Assembly: GCF_001625305.1 (NCBI RefSeq)
Contig: NW_017803943.1
Span: 2,719,515 to 2,783,514, forward strand
DNA from: Branchiostoma belcheri
Lineage: Eukaryota; Chordata; Leptocardii; Amphioxiformes; Branchiostomatidae
Reading direction: 5' to 3'
Length of the DNA: 64,000 nt
A program made the translations under genes and the position numbers. Shown one piece after another: positions 22,471 through 35,500 of the stretch (the stretch's first letter is position 1; each line of letters starts with the position of its first letter). The notes under the pieces are model-generated. The model was not told the DNA's origin. It ran no database searches and was given only the letters and a program-made list of their open reading frames with translations.

Positions 22471-25400
22471 AGTTCTAGCCTATAACTCGGTACAACTTGG
22501 GTCTATGCACTCAAAAGTCTTAACTATATAGCCTCCGCCAAAGGCAAAGAGATATCCTCCTACACTGTTAATTAAGAAAGCCCTCCATACACTGCGTTTT
22601 TCAAAAGGCCTCCGAGGAAGGATGGCGACCGTGAAAATTGGAAAGGCGCTCTAAAATGCCTTCGCATCACTTTTGGAAACTACGTGCCTTCTAAAAGTGT
22701 GTGTACATAATGACTTCATTCAGAGATCAAACGCCAGCGAAGCCAAGAGGGAACACAAACTAAATTGACGCACAGCCGGAGTTTCTATGAAGTCCGTTTG
22801 ACGTCGCAACGGAGATTTAACTATACTATATCAAAAAGATCTTTGCGCAATTAAGCTTAATCAGAGAACTTTGCAGCGATGAGGTTCGAGACGTGAGCAA
22901 TTTGTACGCTAATCAACTATCTACATGAATACACACGAGATCGTGTGTTGTCCTTGTAGGTTTTGTAACAGCATTACCATATTAAGAGGCTAGCTGAAGC
23001 TACTAAAGAAAATACAGGGTGTCAGCTTTAATGAACTATCTGCCCAGTCAGCAGTTTTAAAAGTTTACGGCTTTGCTGAAACAGCAGACGGTTCACGGAG
23101 GGTCATGTATTATTCCATAGAAAAGTAAAACCAAAGAACCCAACGCACTAACCGCGATCTCAACAAATCAAAAAGGTGGCGTGAGTTAAAAGCACCTAGA
23201 TACAAATACCCAAGCAAATAATAGCACATAAATGTATACCATATCCATAACGCCATTGTGTCGCATTGTCCCTTAAATGCAATTTCCCAATTTTACGGCC
23301 CAAAAAGGTATAGAATTTGACATGAGTGTCACATATATCACGGATCAGATCCTAATGTATAATGATCTTATGTTGTGCTGGCAATTTCAGCTTTCCAATA
23401 ACTACGGAAACGCATCAAACAATCGTCGATAAAACGTCTTTACGAGGTGAATAAGGGCAAATATTGACATATTGTACTTCCTTTATGATCTAATATTGAA
23501 GGAAGACCATAGGTTGGAAGACCTGAACTTTCCACAGCTAGTATAAGAGCATAAAACGGTAAGTTAACTCTGAAACGACATTGTTGTCCGAGTAAAATCA
23601 CCTTGCGTCATCATCGGACAGTTCGTTTCATTTTGAAGGGTAGCTGAACATCCGAAAAGTCACTACCATTAAAAATGAGCATAAATTTTGTGCGAAGAAA
23701 CAAACGAATAGGCAAACGATTGGTTAGTTTGAATTCGCGCCGTTAGTTTCAAAGGTATGGCCGTTACTGCCACTCCGTTAGTTGCATGCAAGAGATTTTG
23801 CTGTCTAAACTTTATTGGCATTGCTTATCTTTTAACCTTATCATAATAGCCTAGCATACAGCCATCTTCAGCTAGTAGTTGTGTTAGTCAGCCCCAGCCA
23901 TCGTTTGAATCGGATGTAAACTTGAAACGACTGGGCCTTAGGCTATCATCTACATAAGAACGTGCCATGTGCAAGCACAACTCCCATGGATCATGTTAAC
24001 CATAGTTACCCACCAAATAAACAAAACCCCTTTTCGTCCGACTGCACTCTCCCTGGCAGTCAAGCACGACACACACTCTCATGACACACCTGTTATCTGT
24101 AGTGCAGCATTTCTCACTCTCAACTATGGCTAGACACAACAATAAAGCAACCCGCCGCCTTGGGGTCTGCTTGTACGTGCGTGTACACACATATACCATC
24201 ACTTAAGGGGGTACTGCAGGTTCAGTGTCCTTGGACCAGGTGTCAACGTTCCTTAAGTCAGGTTCAAAGCTAATAATCTATCAGTCAGTCGGATTTATAC
24301 TAGTTTGGGCCAATGCCCGGTCGGTCAGTAAATAATCTGCACGTCAGTCAATCTCTAAGTTTCTTTGACAGGTGTATTCCTGTACATATTATAATATGCC
24401 AACATAAAATGCCATTTATCAAATGCATACTATCTAGAGACCTATCAAAAACTATTTAAAAAAATTAGTTTTTTCTTTACCTGTCATCATCATAAGATAA
24501 TCTATATACTCTAGTCATTTGCAGTGAAGGAGATGAGGGGATACAAACTCAGTCACGTTTGGGGCCGCATTCCGCTTGGAGATTTGGTAAGTGGCCATAA
24601 ATTCTACTCAAAACCACTTAAATAATGTGAAAAACAGCCACGTCTTTGTGGTGAAGTTTTCCTGTCCTGTCAGCTCTGTTAGGGTTACAGTCATTTACAT
24701 GACACTGGGTCAAACTACCCATATAGCTGGTCAAACCCCACCTATATTTGCGTGCGTCCCGTACACAGTGAGAACAAGTCCTGCAGGTTCTGTTTGTTGT
24801 TGTATCCCGTGGGGCGCGCACACAAGCCTTTCTTCTCCTGTCTTCTTGATCGCTCGGGTTCACATAGCAAGACCCTGGGGCTTTTAAAGACAATATCTGG
24901 AAGCTCAAACAACATTCTAAAGCTTAAACAACATTTTGACGCTTTAACAAAATTCAGCGAAGCTTTCCAAGGTAAAAACAATCTCACAGTGACTCTTCTA
25001 TGCTAGCATGGGAAGACTTCTAACAAGAAGTTCGTTCACACTGACACTATACATACGAAAGTAAATTCTTCAGTTTGACATGATGAGAGAAGTGAGTGCG
25101 CCCCCACCCCCTCCATTTCAGATGTGACACCTTGCACGGATGAGAGGGTCTGAATGGGGGCACCCTGGCAATGCTTAACGTTAAATTAAGGAGGCCGACA
25201 ACCCTTAATGATTAACGGTAAATTCAGGCAGGCCGACAACGCTTAACGGTAAATTAAATTCTTCTTTTGTAAGGTTTTGAGGGCGACTTCTTTGGAATGT
25301 TCTGTTGCATTCATGTGGCGCCTGTCAAAACTAGTCTGAGGACCTTGGACGCTCTGTTATGATTTTTTTAGAAATTCGACTGGGAGATTTTTAATAACGC

Positions 25401-26160
25401 TTAACATCCCCTACCTATTTTTCTAAACCCTTGCGTCTATTGCCGCTATTCAAAGAAAACCGAAAGCACATTATGAGCATCAGTCAGAATAGACGCATCC
25501 TGGGGCGTTGGAACTCATCAGTGTTCACACATTTAGCGTTCCCGCTAACATTCATCATCATATACTGGAACTTTTATAGTCCTCCTCTTCAATAGTACCA
25601 CCGCGAGAGTTCCCATTTCCTGTCTTCTATCAACTTTTCTCCGACTCATTTCTCATCCACACAATCTCTTCTTCACATGCCTGCCGTATCCTTAGGCTCT
25701 GAACCTGCACATATTCGTCCATGGCAAAGGGCAGGACTAGTGTTTCTTTTCTACGGCATCATATGCGTTTATGGGAATGCACTTCGACAATTAACGTACG
25801 ACTGAATGCACTGGAGAAAGGCTTACTTTTGAATGCTTCCTTGACGAATTGTTGCGATCTCATTTCAAGTTTGTCACGGTAGCTCTAAAGTAATAGGCTG
25901 GCTCAGATACATCATCAGATTTGGCTTTATAGTTACAAGGTTCGCTGCTTATGATATTAGTGACATGAAATATGCGAGTCTTAGTTGTATATGTTGGACA
26001 TGTCGTATAAAGTTAAGTGCTTTATGCTTCCGGGATTTAAAAAAAACACGAATTCAAAGTAAATCTAGCCAGGTTTTGTCTGTAAAGTTCCGTCGTTTCT
26101 GTGAGAAATTCATGAACTCTTTATAACATTTTTAAATCACACTAACTTCAGGCAATGATC

Positions 26161-26262
26161 GTATCTGTATCTGTGTAACACATACACACCAGCTTCGCAG
26201 GCACGCGGCGCAGCAGTACTACTGCTGGCTACATTACACCACGACTTGTTATACCTAACCAT
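26161..26262 (+). repeat. Dispersed GTAACACACCAGCTTTGCAGG repeat, copy 2
   Basis: Contains GTATCTGTATCTGTGTAACA, ACACCAGCTTCGCAGGCACG and ends ACATTACACCACGACTTGTT, matching the copies in the receptor introns. Confidence 0.7.
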
Positions 26263-26489
26263 TGAAAATCGTTTTCCTTCAGACAAATATTTATTATACT
26301 ATAATTAAAAACCAATGAAATCTGGTACATCTAGGTCACCGTGACGTCATCAGGTGTATGTGTGGGCGTGGTTATGGGGTGGGGGCGGCAGGTATTTGGT
26401 GACGTCACACGGATACAGGTACCTGTTGGTACCAACACATGTTTATCTGTTAGTTAACCTGGATAACCACCCTTCATTAACCAACCAGT

Positions 26490-26745
26490 ATCATCATCAT
26501 CATCATCAGTCGACCCCCCTAGGGGACGGGGTTTGCCGCTGCACCACTCCTGCCCACATCTCCCGATCTGCCATGGCTGACTTTAAGTCCTCAATGTCGT
26601 ACCCAGTGTCTCGTGAGAGAACACTGGGGTAGGTCAGTTTTCTGCAGTGTGTTTTCCCCCTGGGCCTCCACAGGATAAGTGAGGAGATGACCTCCTGATC
26701 CGCCCGATAGCAATGACCAGCAAACTGAAGTCGTCTTTGGCTGAG
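26490..26745 (-). mobile_element. 3' end of a LINE, minus orientation, with (ATG)n tail
   Basis: The minus strand reads RRLQFAGHCYRADQEVISSL followed by ILWRPRGK, a typical non-LTR C-terminal segment with the FAGH...W...RG arrangement, then degenerates with stops. The element's 3' end is a (GATGAT)n run at 26490-26507. Only the last 250 bp remain. Confidence 0.75.
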
Positions 26746-27041
26746 TTAGTATATATAACGGCCCTCCGGCTTAACTAGTAGTAGAAAGGCCGTACTGATT
26801 TGATAACATGGATGGCATCCTCTGGGCATCTGACTGATGCTAGCGTGCTAATAAAAAGTTGGGCAAGAAAAATGCCTTCATTGCGAAATCTAAGTGATCA
26901 AGAGGGTTTACCAAACATGAAATTCTCTACTTGTGTTCCACAGCTTCTTTGACTTCGGAAGACTTGGTGGTGCACTGAGGATATTGTAATTTGGGTCCTG
27001 CTTCCCTTCCTCTGGCATCTTCTTCTTTTCCTTTTGACCTC

Positions 27042-27245
27042 TAGCATCCTTCAGGACAACCTGACTAAGACCATTCTACAAGGGACGCTGGAAGGGAAGC
27101 GACGGCGAGGACGACAGAAGAAAGTCTGGGACTGGACGTCCATCGCCGTCCCAAAACTCCTGACAGTAGCCTAAGACAGGAAAATCTGGCTACACCTCTG
27201 CTGCAAAGTCTGCCTTGTCCCCACGAAGACCAGTGTCGGTCATGG
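27042..27245 (+). mobile_element. 3' end of a second LINE, plus orientation
   Basis: Plus-strand translation gives NLTKTILQGTLEGKRRRGRQ then KKVWDW and a later stop, the basic RGRQRK-type C-terminus of RTE-like elements. It is unrelated in sequence to the neighbouring minus-strand fragment and is truncated at its 5' side. Confidence 0.75.
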
Positions 27246-28245
27246 GACAAGATAGGTAGGTACTAGGTAGGTATCCTTCAGGTACCCAAAGAAACAACAT
27301 GGTCGCAAACTCTTCTTTTTAGACACTGACAGATGTCATCCATATAGTGAAATCAGTGTGGCCCTACAGAGACAAAACAGTGGCTGATTATAGACACAAA
27401 ACGCCCTGAGGATCAGAAACAAAATCATGACGTTATCACTGTGGTAGTCAGCCAGTCAACAGGGCTGTTCTAGCGGGTCAAAGGGCAGGAAACCCACGGG
27501 AGGAGAAAACCCACGCACTAACAAAGGACGCGAACATACACGGAACAAACGGTCAGGGGCAGGGCACATCCTGGGTGGTAGGTTAGACGTCAGACAAAAA
27601 GTAACTAACAGGACAGTACTCTTTCATTTCTTTATATATGCCTGCAGCTGGTTTAATGGTTGAAGCCTTATAGCAGACAGGAGGTTGAAGTGCAAGATTT
27701 AATTCCGTGCTCCCCATCATAACTTACACACACTTATCTTAAGACTTATACATGGTAAGATCAATGCTATCATCTATTCATTTATGTATCTAGTTAGTAC
27801 AAGTTTCCACATACATGGACGGCATGGTGGAACAGGTAGACAGCTTTTCAAAGTCATCATGCCGATATCTTCACACAGGATAAAACAATCAATACTAAAC
27901 TACCACGATTGTCTCAAGATTGCCTTTAATTTGCGATCGCACGATGGTCGTGCGACGAACGTACGATCGTAAGACGAACGTGACCGATACTTTAGATCCT
28001 TCCATAACATCGTGTGATGATCCAGGGTGAGGCAGTCCCTAAAGGGCCATATACTGGGTAATATTTCACAACACGTTATCTTCACCAGAGTCTTTGGAAT
28101 CTAATTTCAAAGATGACAATTCGCATCCCCGAAAACGTTATTAGATTCTGGATCGCTCTATTTTTATTGAAGAAGACGGAGTGTTATCTCTGTATCTAAC
28201 TTAGACTGACACAACCTGCGTCACCACCGCTCAAAATAGCAGGGA

Positions 28246-28580
28246 TGAAATTAGATATATCCTATTAATATCCTGTAACTGTATGTGGTCATAATCTTAA
28301 TTGAACATCATAACATCCAATTCTGTAGATTGATAAGGGGGTATGGGAAAATTTTAACTTTTTTCTTGCCCCCTTTTTGCGACCACAAAAATGTTACATG
28401 AAATTAGATGTACCCTAGTAATAGTTTGGATCCTCCATACTAGTTTGGATCCTCCATACATTTCCTGTAACTGTCAGTGTGGCCATAACCATGAAAATCA
28501 GAACAGATAAACAGATAGATAAATTGAGGATTCTTTGGTTTTCCTTGGCCCCCTTTTGGCGACCACAAAAAAATGTTGGC
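28246..28580. repeat. Diverged tandem duplication (about 155-190 bp unit)
   Basis: Both units share ATGAAATTAGAT near the start, CCTGTAACTGT in the middle and CCCCCTTTT...GCGACCACAAAAA at the end. A further 19-bp doublet (TAGTTTGGATCCTCCATAC) lies at about 28420-28460. Confidence 0.75.
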
Positions 28581-28750
28581 ATCTGTGTTTGGAGACGTGG
28601 AAGATCACTTGCAGGCAAACAACCGGCACTTGACTGTCACATCATGAAATATTTACACATTCCTCTACACGGTTGCGTGCTAAAGAAAGTGAAGACACCG
28701 ACCCAAAACATCACACAGCACTTAAATCGATACCAGGGATACGCATAACC

Positions 28751-28872
28751 AAGATGAAGTGCCGAAACTCACAGACCGCAGCGCATCGCAACGTACCGTT
28801 AACGCGTTCATAATTCGTCCAAGATGAAGTGGCTAAACTCGCAAACCGCAACGCAACGCAACGTACCGCTCG
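28751..28872. repeat. Tandem duplication, about 70-bp unit
   Basis: Two copies start AAGATGAAGTG and end CGCAACGTACCG...TCGTCC. Confidence 0.8.
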
Positions 28873-28974
28873 TCCTCTGAATGTAAGGCCACACTGGCTT
28901 AATTCTGTGGATGACATCCACGCGCGCATTGGTTTTCGCTTGTTCCCCCAAAAATCACCTCCGACGAGGCTCTG

Positions 28975-29057
28975 GCCTGGGTGCCATCCTCCGTAGTCCA
29001 TGGTAGCTAGCGACAATACGGAGCCGGTCGTAACTACGGAGGACGGCGCCCAGGCTA
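28975..29057. mobile_element. Small foldback element, TAGCCTGGGCGCC-type ends
   Basis: GGCCTGGGTGCCATCCTCCG and CGGAGGACGGCGCCCAGGCT are inverted, with ACTACGGA/TCCGTAGT continuing the arms. The ends resemble those of the element at 20277-20493. Confidence 0.75.
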
Positions 29058-29515
29058 CCGAAGCTCCATCGAACTTAAGAACTCAGTACAGTGCCGACTC
29101 ATAAATGTCCCAAGAGGCCAGCATGTGCCGTCTTGTCGTAAAAGTCGCTATGTGCTATGAAAACCACCATACCAGATTCGTATTCCTGTGGTTTGGCAGC
29201 ATTTATTTTTGGCGCGCGCACTAGTTTGGTGATCTTCAGAGGATGTCATCCCTAAAATTTAGTCGGTGAGGCCCAAATATATATCTGAGTTTGGGTCGTT
29301 GTTGCGCAACGCCTGGTTAGAAAATGAAGACGGATCACCTGTCCAAGCCTCTCCCCCAGCTCAGTAATGATTTTCGCTGATTATTGGCTTTACCTACATC
29401 AAACCGCCTGGAGACTGTCGGTGAGTCGGAGCCCCGGAGCTACACTATGTCAGGACTTTGTTAACACGGCATAGAGGTATCAGACGGGAACTGGAGCTAC
29501 CGGCGGAGTCGATTT

Positions 29516-29860
29516 GTCATGACTATATGTTCCATTCAGATTTAGTACGTGGCGTAAAGGCTGCATTACTACTAATCATTACTGAATTGGAGTCAGATTA
29601 TGCCCCTATAATGTCTACACGAATTGCACATGTCGTTCTATTCAGTATTTGGCAAGAAAGGGCAAAGCATAGTAGTGGCAAGCAGACAGTGTTGACGTAG
29701 TCAATTTATCATCACTAGACGTTCCATTCAGAAATCATATTCTTCATAATCATCACTGTATTGGAGTCAGAGTTTGCCTGTATAATGTCTACACAAATTG
29801 CATATGTCGTCGCTCTGTTCAACATACCTTTGGCAAGAAAAAGCAAGCAGACAGTGGGGG
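29516..29860. repeat. Diverged tandem duplication, about 190-bp unit
   Basis: Both units contain GTTCCATTCAGA, ATTGGAGTCAGA, TATAATGTCTACAC, ATGTCGT and AGCAAGCAGACAGTG or a close variant. Confidence 0.8.
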
Positions 29861-30437
29861 CTTATGGACAACAGTGAAAGTTTATTGCAAATACATGCCC
29901 GAGGGCTTCATTAATAAGAACACTTTTGTTGGTAAATTAGGAGGAACTAGGACTTAATATTTTATTGGAGAGGCCTCTCACGAAGCATACACAGTGTGGG
30001 AAAAACGACGAGACTCGACTGGTTTTCGTCCTAGCACACGGGAAAACGCTACAACTCTCCAAAGCAAAACAAATCGTTTCCTCTTGGCTAGACTGCGCTT
30101 GGGGATCACGGGAGTAAATTGCGGTTTGCCACGACATACCCCAGTCTGATTGTGTGCGTTACTAGTAATTCCCCAGTTGCTTTCGGTACGGAAGTGTCGA
30201 GAGAGCGGCGCCCTAAGATGACTGGTCCCCAGGCTATGTATCACTCGCACCGATCACATAGACTCGGTGAGGCGGTTGAAAACGGTCATATTTTAAACGC
30301 ACTGGGCTTTTCCAGTAGTCCCTCGGAAGTTCAATGTAAACAAAAGTGCAAATCAAGTCTACCAATTAGGGTTGTTCCATAAATCACCCTGACAGGGGCC
30401 TCTGTTGTAGGGCCCTATGCGGAAAGCAAGCAGACAC

Positions 30438-30637
30438 CTACTCTCCAAACAGAGGTTTGGGCTTTGGCTTATTTGTTTGGCGTGTGTTTAGGCTTTTTTA
30501 TCGGGCTTTCGTTTTTGTACTGGTATCATTGGACTGACACAAAAAAAAGATACCAGTGCAAAAAAGAAAGCCTGATAAAAAAATCCTAAAAACACGCCAA
30601 AAATAAGCCAAAGCCCAAACTTCTGCTTGAAGAGTAG
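30438..30637. mobile_element. Long palindromic foldback element, 200 bp
   Basis: Left CTACTCTCCAAACAGAGG and right CTTCTGCTTGAAGAGTAG begin nearly continuous arms (GTTTGGGCTTTGGCTTATTT against AAATAAGCCAAAGCCCAAAC). It is the same family as 32915-33103. Flanks read GCAGACACC on the left and GCAGAGACACC on the right, which may be a decayed 9-bp target duplication. Confidence 0.8.
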
Positions 30638-32405
30638 CAGAGACACCGACAAGCAAGCAAACCCCTCTAGCTAGCAGGGACAAAATGCGCCTCGTCTGCC
30701 CCAAGAATGCCTTCAATGTACGACATTCGCACGACGAATATACGACCGGGCCCTAAAATTCTCCCACAACAACATTGAGACCCAGACAGTCCCTACTCCA
30801 ATTCCTTTCATCTGGCACGGAGGTTTATACAGTCCCCCCCCTCCATAGATAATACATGTACCTGGCGATACCCCGAGACTGATAATGACATAGATTTGTC
30901 GATACACGCACTAGTCAATACAACAGACTGATTGTTTAGACCTATCTACAGTAGGTCACATTGAGAGTTGCGTGAGGCATCAACCTTACAATAGACGTTT
31001 TATTAATACAAGCATCTATCTTAGTACAGACGACTTTCACACATATATCATAAAATCGCTAGGTTTGTTTTGAATCATAAAAAATAATTTTTCATCAATT
31101 TTTGATGAGTCTTCCTTGTTTTGATCGATATCTTTGTTGTCGCTCTTTATTTCTACCACTCTCCTTTTTGACTGACATTATCTTTACTTCTTTCGTCCTT
31201 AATTCATTCTTTCCTTCCTTCCTTCCTTACATTTGTTTTAATTTATTTCTACCTTTCATTCGTGCCTTCAATCCGTTCCTACCCCAGTCCTAACCACACG
31301 ACCCCATCAGAACCTACCACCTCTGACTAATAACACAACAGTATTGACAGCCCTGGGCACTCTTACCTGTCCAGTCTGGAAGGGGGGGGGGGTACTTAAT
31401 TTTTAAACCCTTAAGGCTTTTAATGACGTGTGTGCGATGAGTGGTCTTTTCTCTTAAGGTGTGCCCCTCATTTACATATCAAAGGGCGGACCGCCGGAAG
31501 CGAGAGGTAGGGCCGAAGTGAGATAGGTAAACAAGTTCATTGTTATCAGTAATGTTGTTAGCATTTTATACTTATTGCGTGACTAAGGGCAATAAAGCAC
31601 ACAGTGTTACTAGGATATAGCAGACAGAAATGGGAACTAGAAAGTATTTGGGGGGATTACGTGGGCCTAATGATACAGTATGAAACACGCCCAACCGGTT
31701 TGCCCACCCTGTCTACCCCTCTTACACAATCGCAGTTGGTAGCTCCCGAGAACATCTCTCTAATCGTACAAAGACTGTGAAGCCTTGGCTTGCGTCGAAC
31801 GCGATTTCTACTCCGTCGCGCCGTCCAAACGTCAGTACGTCGACGTTGACGTCAAGCTGACGTTCCCCGACGCTCACCTGGAGAAAATCTTCGCGTCTAC
31901 GCGTCGTGGGAAGAAGATTTCTGCGCATGTGATGATCTGTAGTGTTGTGAGAGAGGCTACATAACCGCCCGTGCTGCTGTGTATGTGGGATAAGACTTGT
32001 GTGAGACCAGGCGGTGAGTCAGAGCTGATCCATCCCCGCAGAGTTACAGGTGTGGGCTCCCGTCGTCTCAACTCCGGCAGCCAAAACAAACTCCAACCCG
32101 CACGGACTGAAGCTGTCATGGAAAAATCACCTCTTTGTTATACCACTCTTGGCTAGAAAAGGGGAGATCTAGAGACCGCCAGCGCAGGGCAAGCAAGAAG
32201 ACCAGCCGGACTGGAAACTGGTTGGCGGCTAGAAACGACCGACCTTGACCGGAGTGATATCTACAGTGACCTGTGTTCTAATTGCTGGGACCCGTAGCCG
32301 CCGCCACAGTTCACAAAACCGCGTCGTAAACCTCTTCAATTCGAGAACGGTTATCCGCCCATAAGAATAACATCCATCTGAAACAACACTTGGCAAGGAG
32401 GAGAT

Positions 32406-32505
32406 ATGGGGGATAGAGGAAGACGACAGATCTCGGCTTGGAGCTCCGCCAGCCGGGTCAGCCATATCCGCCTGCGCGCGGCGCTGTGTGTCCTAATTTT
32501 ACCAG
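32406..32505 (+). CDS. Receptor exon 1: start codon and first part of signal peptide
   Basis: ATG at 32406 opens 33 codons ending at a consensus donor CCAG/GTAAGC in phase 1. A basic stretch ([10 protein letters not shown]) is followed by LCVLILP. When joined in phase to exon 2 ([13 protein letters not shown]) this makes a classic hydrophobic core and a small-residue cleavage region near residue 43. Neither exon alone shows a full signal peptide, which supports the join across a 13-kb intron. The 33-aa frame is easily overlooked. The long n-region leaves open an alternative upstream start. Confidence 0.75.
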
Positions 32506-35500
32506 GTAAGCAGCTAGCGACTGTCTCAGCTCTACGTAATGTAGTCTCCACTAGACTCCTTTTACAGACTGAATAAATCGTAGAAATCGGCCAGAAAGGG
32601 GCACGTGTAGGTAAAATGGGGCTTCTCTGGGTGGCCGACTCCCCTGGACAATTATATCCCCTTTTTAGGCCGATTTTTACTATTTATTGACCCAGCAAAA
32701 GGAGTGGAGACTAGACTTTATTTACTACACGGCCCGCACCGTGCCACACTTCGCTCCCGTGCCGGGGCAGTGCGTGCCGACCCCTTGCATGCGAAGTTCT
32801 GCCAGCGGCCGGTAACTCCCGATGCGCTCGGCAGACGAAGAAAAGAAAAGGCCCCCCAGTCGCCCGACCGGTAGACAGCGGCATATTTGTTCATACCGTG
32901 TAATAATACCACAGTACTCTCCAAGCAGACGTTTGGATCTTGGCGTGTTTTTAGGCTTTTTTATCGGGCTTTCTTTTTTGCACTGGTATCTTCTTTTCTT
33001 TGCTTGGGTTGGCGTAAAAAAAAAGATACGAATGCAAAAAAGAAAACCCGATAAAAAAAGCCTAAAAACACGCCAAAAAACCCAAACCTCTGCTTGGAGA
33101 GTGATACCACAGGAAAGAATATGTCCTTCAGAGGCGTACAGTGAAGCCAGCGCGACATGCATGTATACATGCGTTGTTGTGTACGTTTTCCCTTTTCTAC
33201 ACAAACAATTGTCTCAAGTAGGTAGTCAGATGGGGGTACATACAAGTGAACCGTGCCAGAGGGCTTGCAAAGGGAGAACTGTTGCCACCAAAGCGTCTCC
33301 TCGCCTTCCGCTCGGTCGGTCCCGTGCGGGGAAAGCACGTTTCCCCTCTCGGCCCTCTCCGGGTACCCCAGGTTTAGCCTCCATAGCATGCCAAAAACTG
33401 GGGGTTTTGGGGGTCTTCAGGGTCTTTGGGAGCTTTTATGTGCTAGTTTCTGATTGCATATAGACAACATAGCCGGCCTGTTTGAATTACCCCCGTTTTT
33501 TAGAACTTCAGAAAACAGCCGAAGACCACCAAACCCCCAGTTCTATAACTTATAAGCCTGCTACGGATGCTATGCCCCGGGTTAGTCGGTGGGTTCAGAC
33601 GGCCCAGGGCGCGCCCGAGCACCTGGTAGGGTCACCGCTTCGGGTTCTCTCCTCCCAGACGGTTTATTTTCCCCCGTCCCAGGTGTTGACAGCCCGGTGG
33701 AGGGGATCAATAGAAAGCCAAACATATTTAAGCCGGCCAGCGACAGACGTACATGAGAATGTTGATATAGAGGACGAGAGGGCAAAACAGTCCTGTATCA
33801 TTAGAATATTCTGAAGATTCTGCATCTAAGGATGGAGAAACTTTTCATCACTGAATCCTCTATCTACGCTCTCCATCCTTCCCTCTATTCCTTCTTTACC
33901 GCCATTTCTTACAACGCCACACACGTACACACAAGCATACAAACAGATATACATGTATATACATATATACATTATAACATGTATTGAATGATATGACAGT
34001 ACCTGTGCCTGTCTACCGTACACTACTAGCGATGTTCGTGACCGACAGATGGCTCCGTTCAATTAAAAACTCATCATTCACACGCTATTAGATAAACGTC
34101 ATTATGTTTGCTCAATGTTCGTGTATGTGGGAGATAATAGCAGCAGTACATATCACATTACCACATTACGTCGCGACAATAGAGAACACCGGAGACAGCA
34201 CACGTTGCTATATTCGGTGTCGGCCGACCTTTTGACGAGTCTGCACGTCGGCAGATGGTGGATCAATTAAGAAGACCGGGTGACTTTGAATTGTTCCTAA
34301 TCTCCTAGCAAATTCTGTGGGACAAGGGGAGTCTATATTTTTACAATAACTGAAAAACGAGAAGTTAAATTTATATAACGATACTTAGTTACTTTTGTAT
34401 CTGTTAACTGTATCCGTTCATCTTGTCTTGTTGTGACCTGTGCTTAGCCAAGTGTGGCAAAATGTGCAATAAAGGTTTTCATTCATCATTATGTTGGCCG
34501 CCTGTATCCATTGGGGTCCTTTAACCATCGTTGGGCGGCTAACTGTTACTGGAGGTCGATATAGACTGAATCTGCTTGGAGGTGAAATTGTTCCCGTCGT
34601 TGCACAGTGGTTCTTGCAACCCCAGGACAACAACCTTAGGGTCGTAATTACATCTCTCTTGAGGCGATGTCAAACACTGCACTTGTTGTACTTTCCAACA
34701 ACGTCTATAGCAGGCTTGGTGAAAGGACTGTTTGGGCCCATTGTGGTCTGTTTTCCGATTGTATACACGTATCGTGCATGTGCCACTCTTTCAACTTATA
34801 CTGAAGCCGGAATGACCAAGCAGATGTCACGTAGTAGTCACGTTAGGTCGTTCAGTGTTATGAAGAAAAGGCTAAACTTTATGTCCAACACTACGTAAAT
34901 TGGGATTTACCCAAATTTCTTCATAATGTATAATACTAACACAGATTAACTTTCATGCCGAGGTCGTTCAGTGCACAAGAAATGTTCAGCTACCATCCGA
35001 TCGACGGACATACTATGAAGATACGGTACAAAATACTCTCCCCATAGCCAGTGTAGTTAGTCTGGTAGAGAGACTAGCACAGCTATAGCTAGCTACCATT
35101 TAACGACGGACATATATAAACTGTGAAGATACAGTAACCCTCCAATACTTCTGACAGACACGGCCTTGGCAGTGATCAGGAACCTTACCGGCCATTAATC
35201 TGAAACACCGCCGCTTCTTACAACATCCAACACGTGAAGGAATTCACGGGAACTTCTCACGAAACCTCGAGATGAAAGAAATACGTAGAGCTAAAAATAA
35301 GCAGGCCCTCACACCTTGAACACATCTACTTTGTCGGCATCTTTAAATGCTGGCTTTTAAATTAAGACCAGCTCCATAATAATAAGAGGGAATTTAATAG
35401 AATGCTATAGAATGAAAAGAGACGTTCTGAAAGTGTACGGAGTTTGGTTGACCTTGGACGAACGAAAGGACGAAAAAATAAAATGGATGACTTCCGTTTT

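Larger units (their letters stand above)
18811..32405. other. Intergenic region without a convincing gene
   Basis: About 13.6 kb. All open frames are short and show no family motif. It contains SINE, LINE, foldback and tandem-duplicated sequence (listed separately). The last 0.7 kb (about 31.7-32.4 kb) is CpG-rich and sits just upstream of the receptor's first coding exon, so promoter and 5'UTR of that gene are expected there. Confidence 0.6.

Noticed and set aside
27922-27985. Palindromic CGATCGCACGATGGTCGTGC words
   Set aside because: Short GC-rich inverted words recur near 37.3 and 38.2 kb, but no boundaries or duplication could be defined.
31722-31928. Minus-strand ORF of 68 codons in CpG-rich DNA
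   Set aside because: No family motif; CpG-rich DNA upstream of the receptor start favours long chance ORFs.
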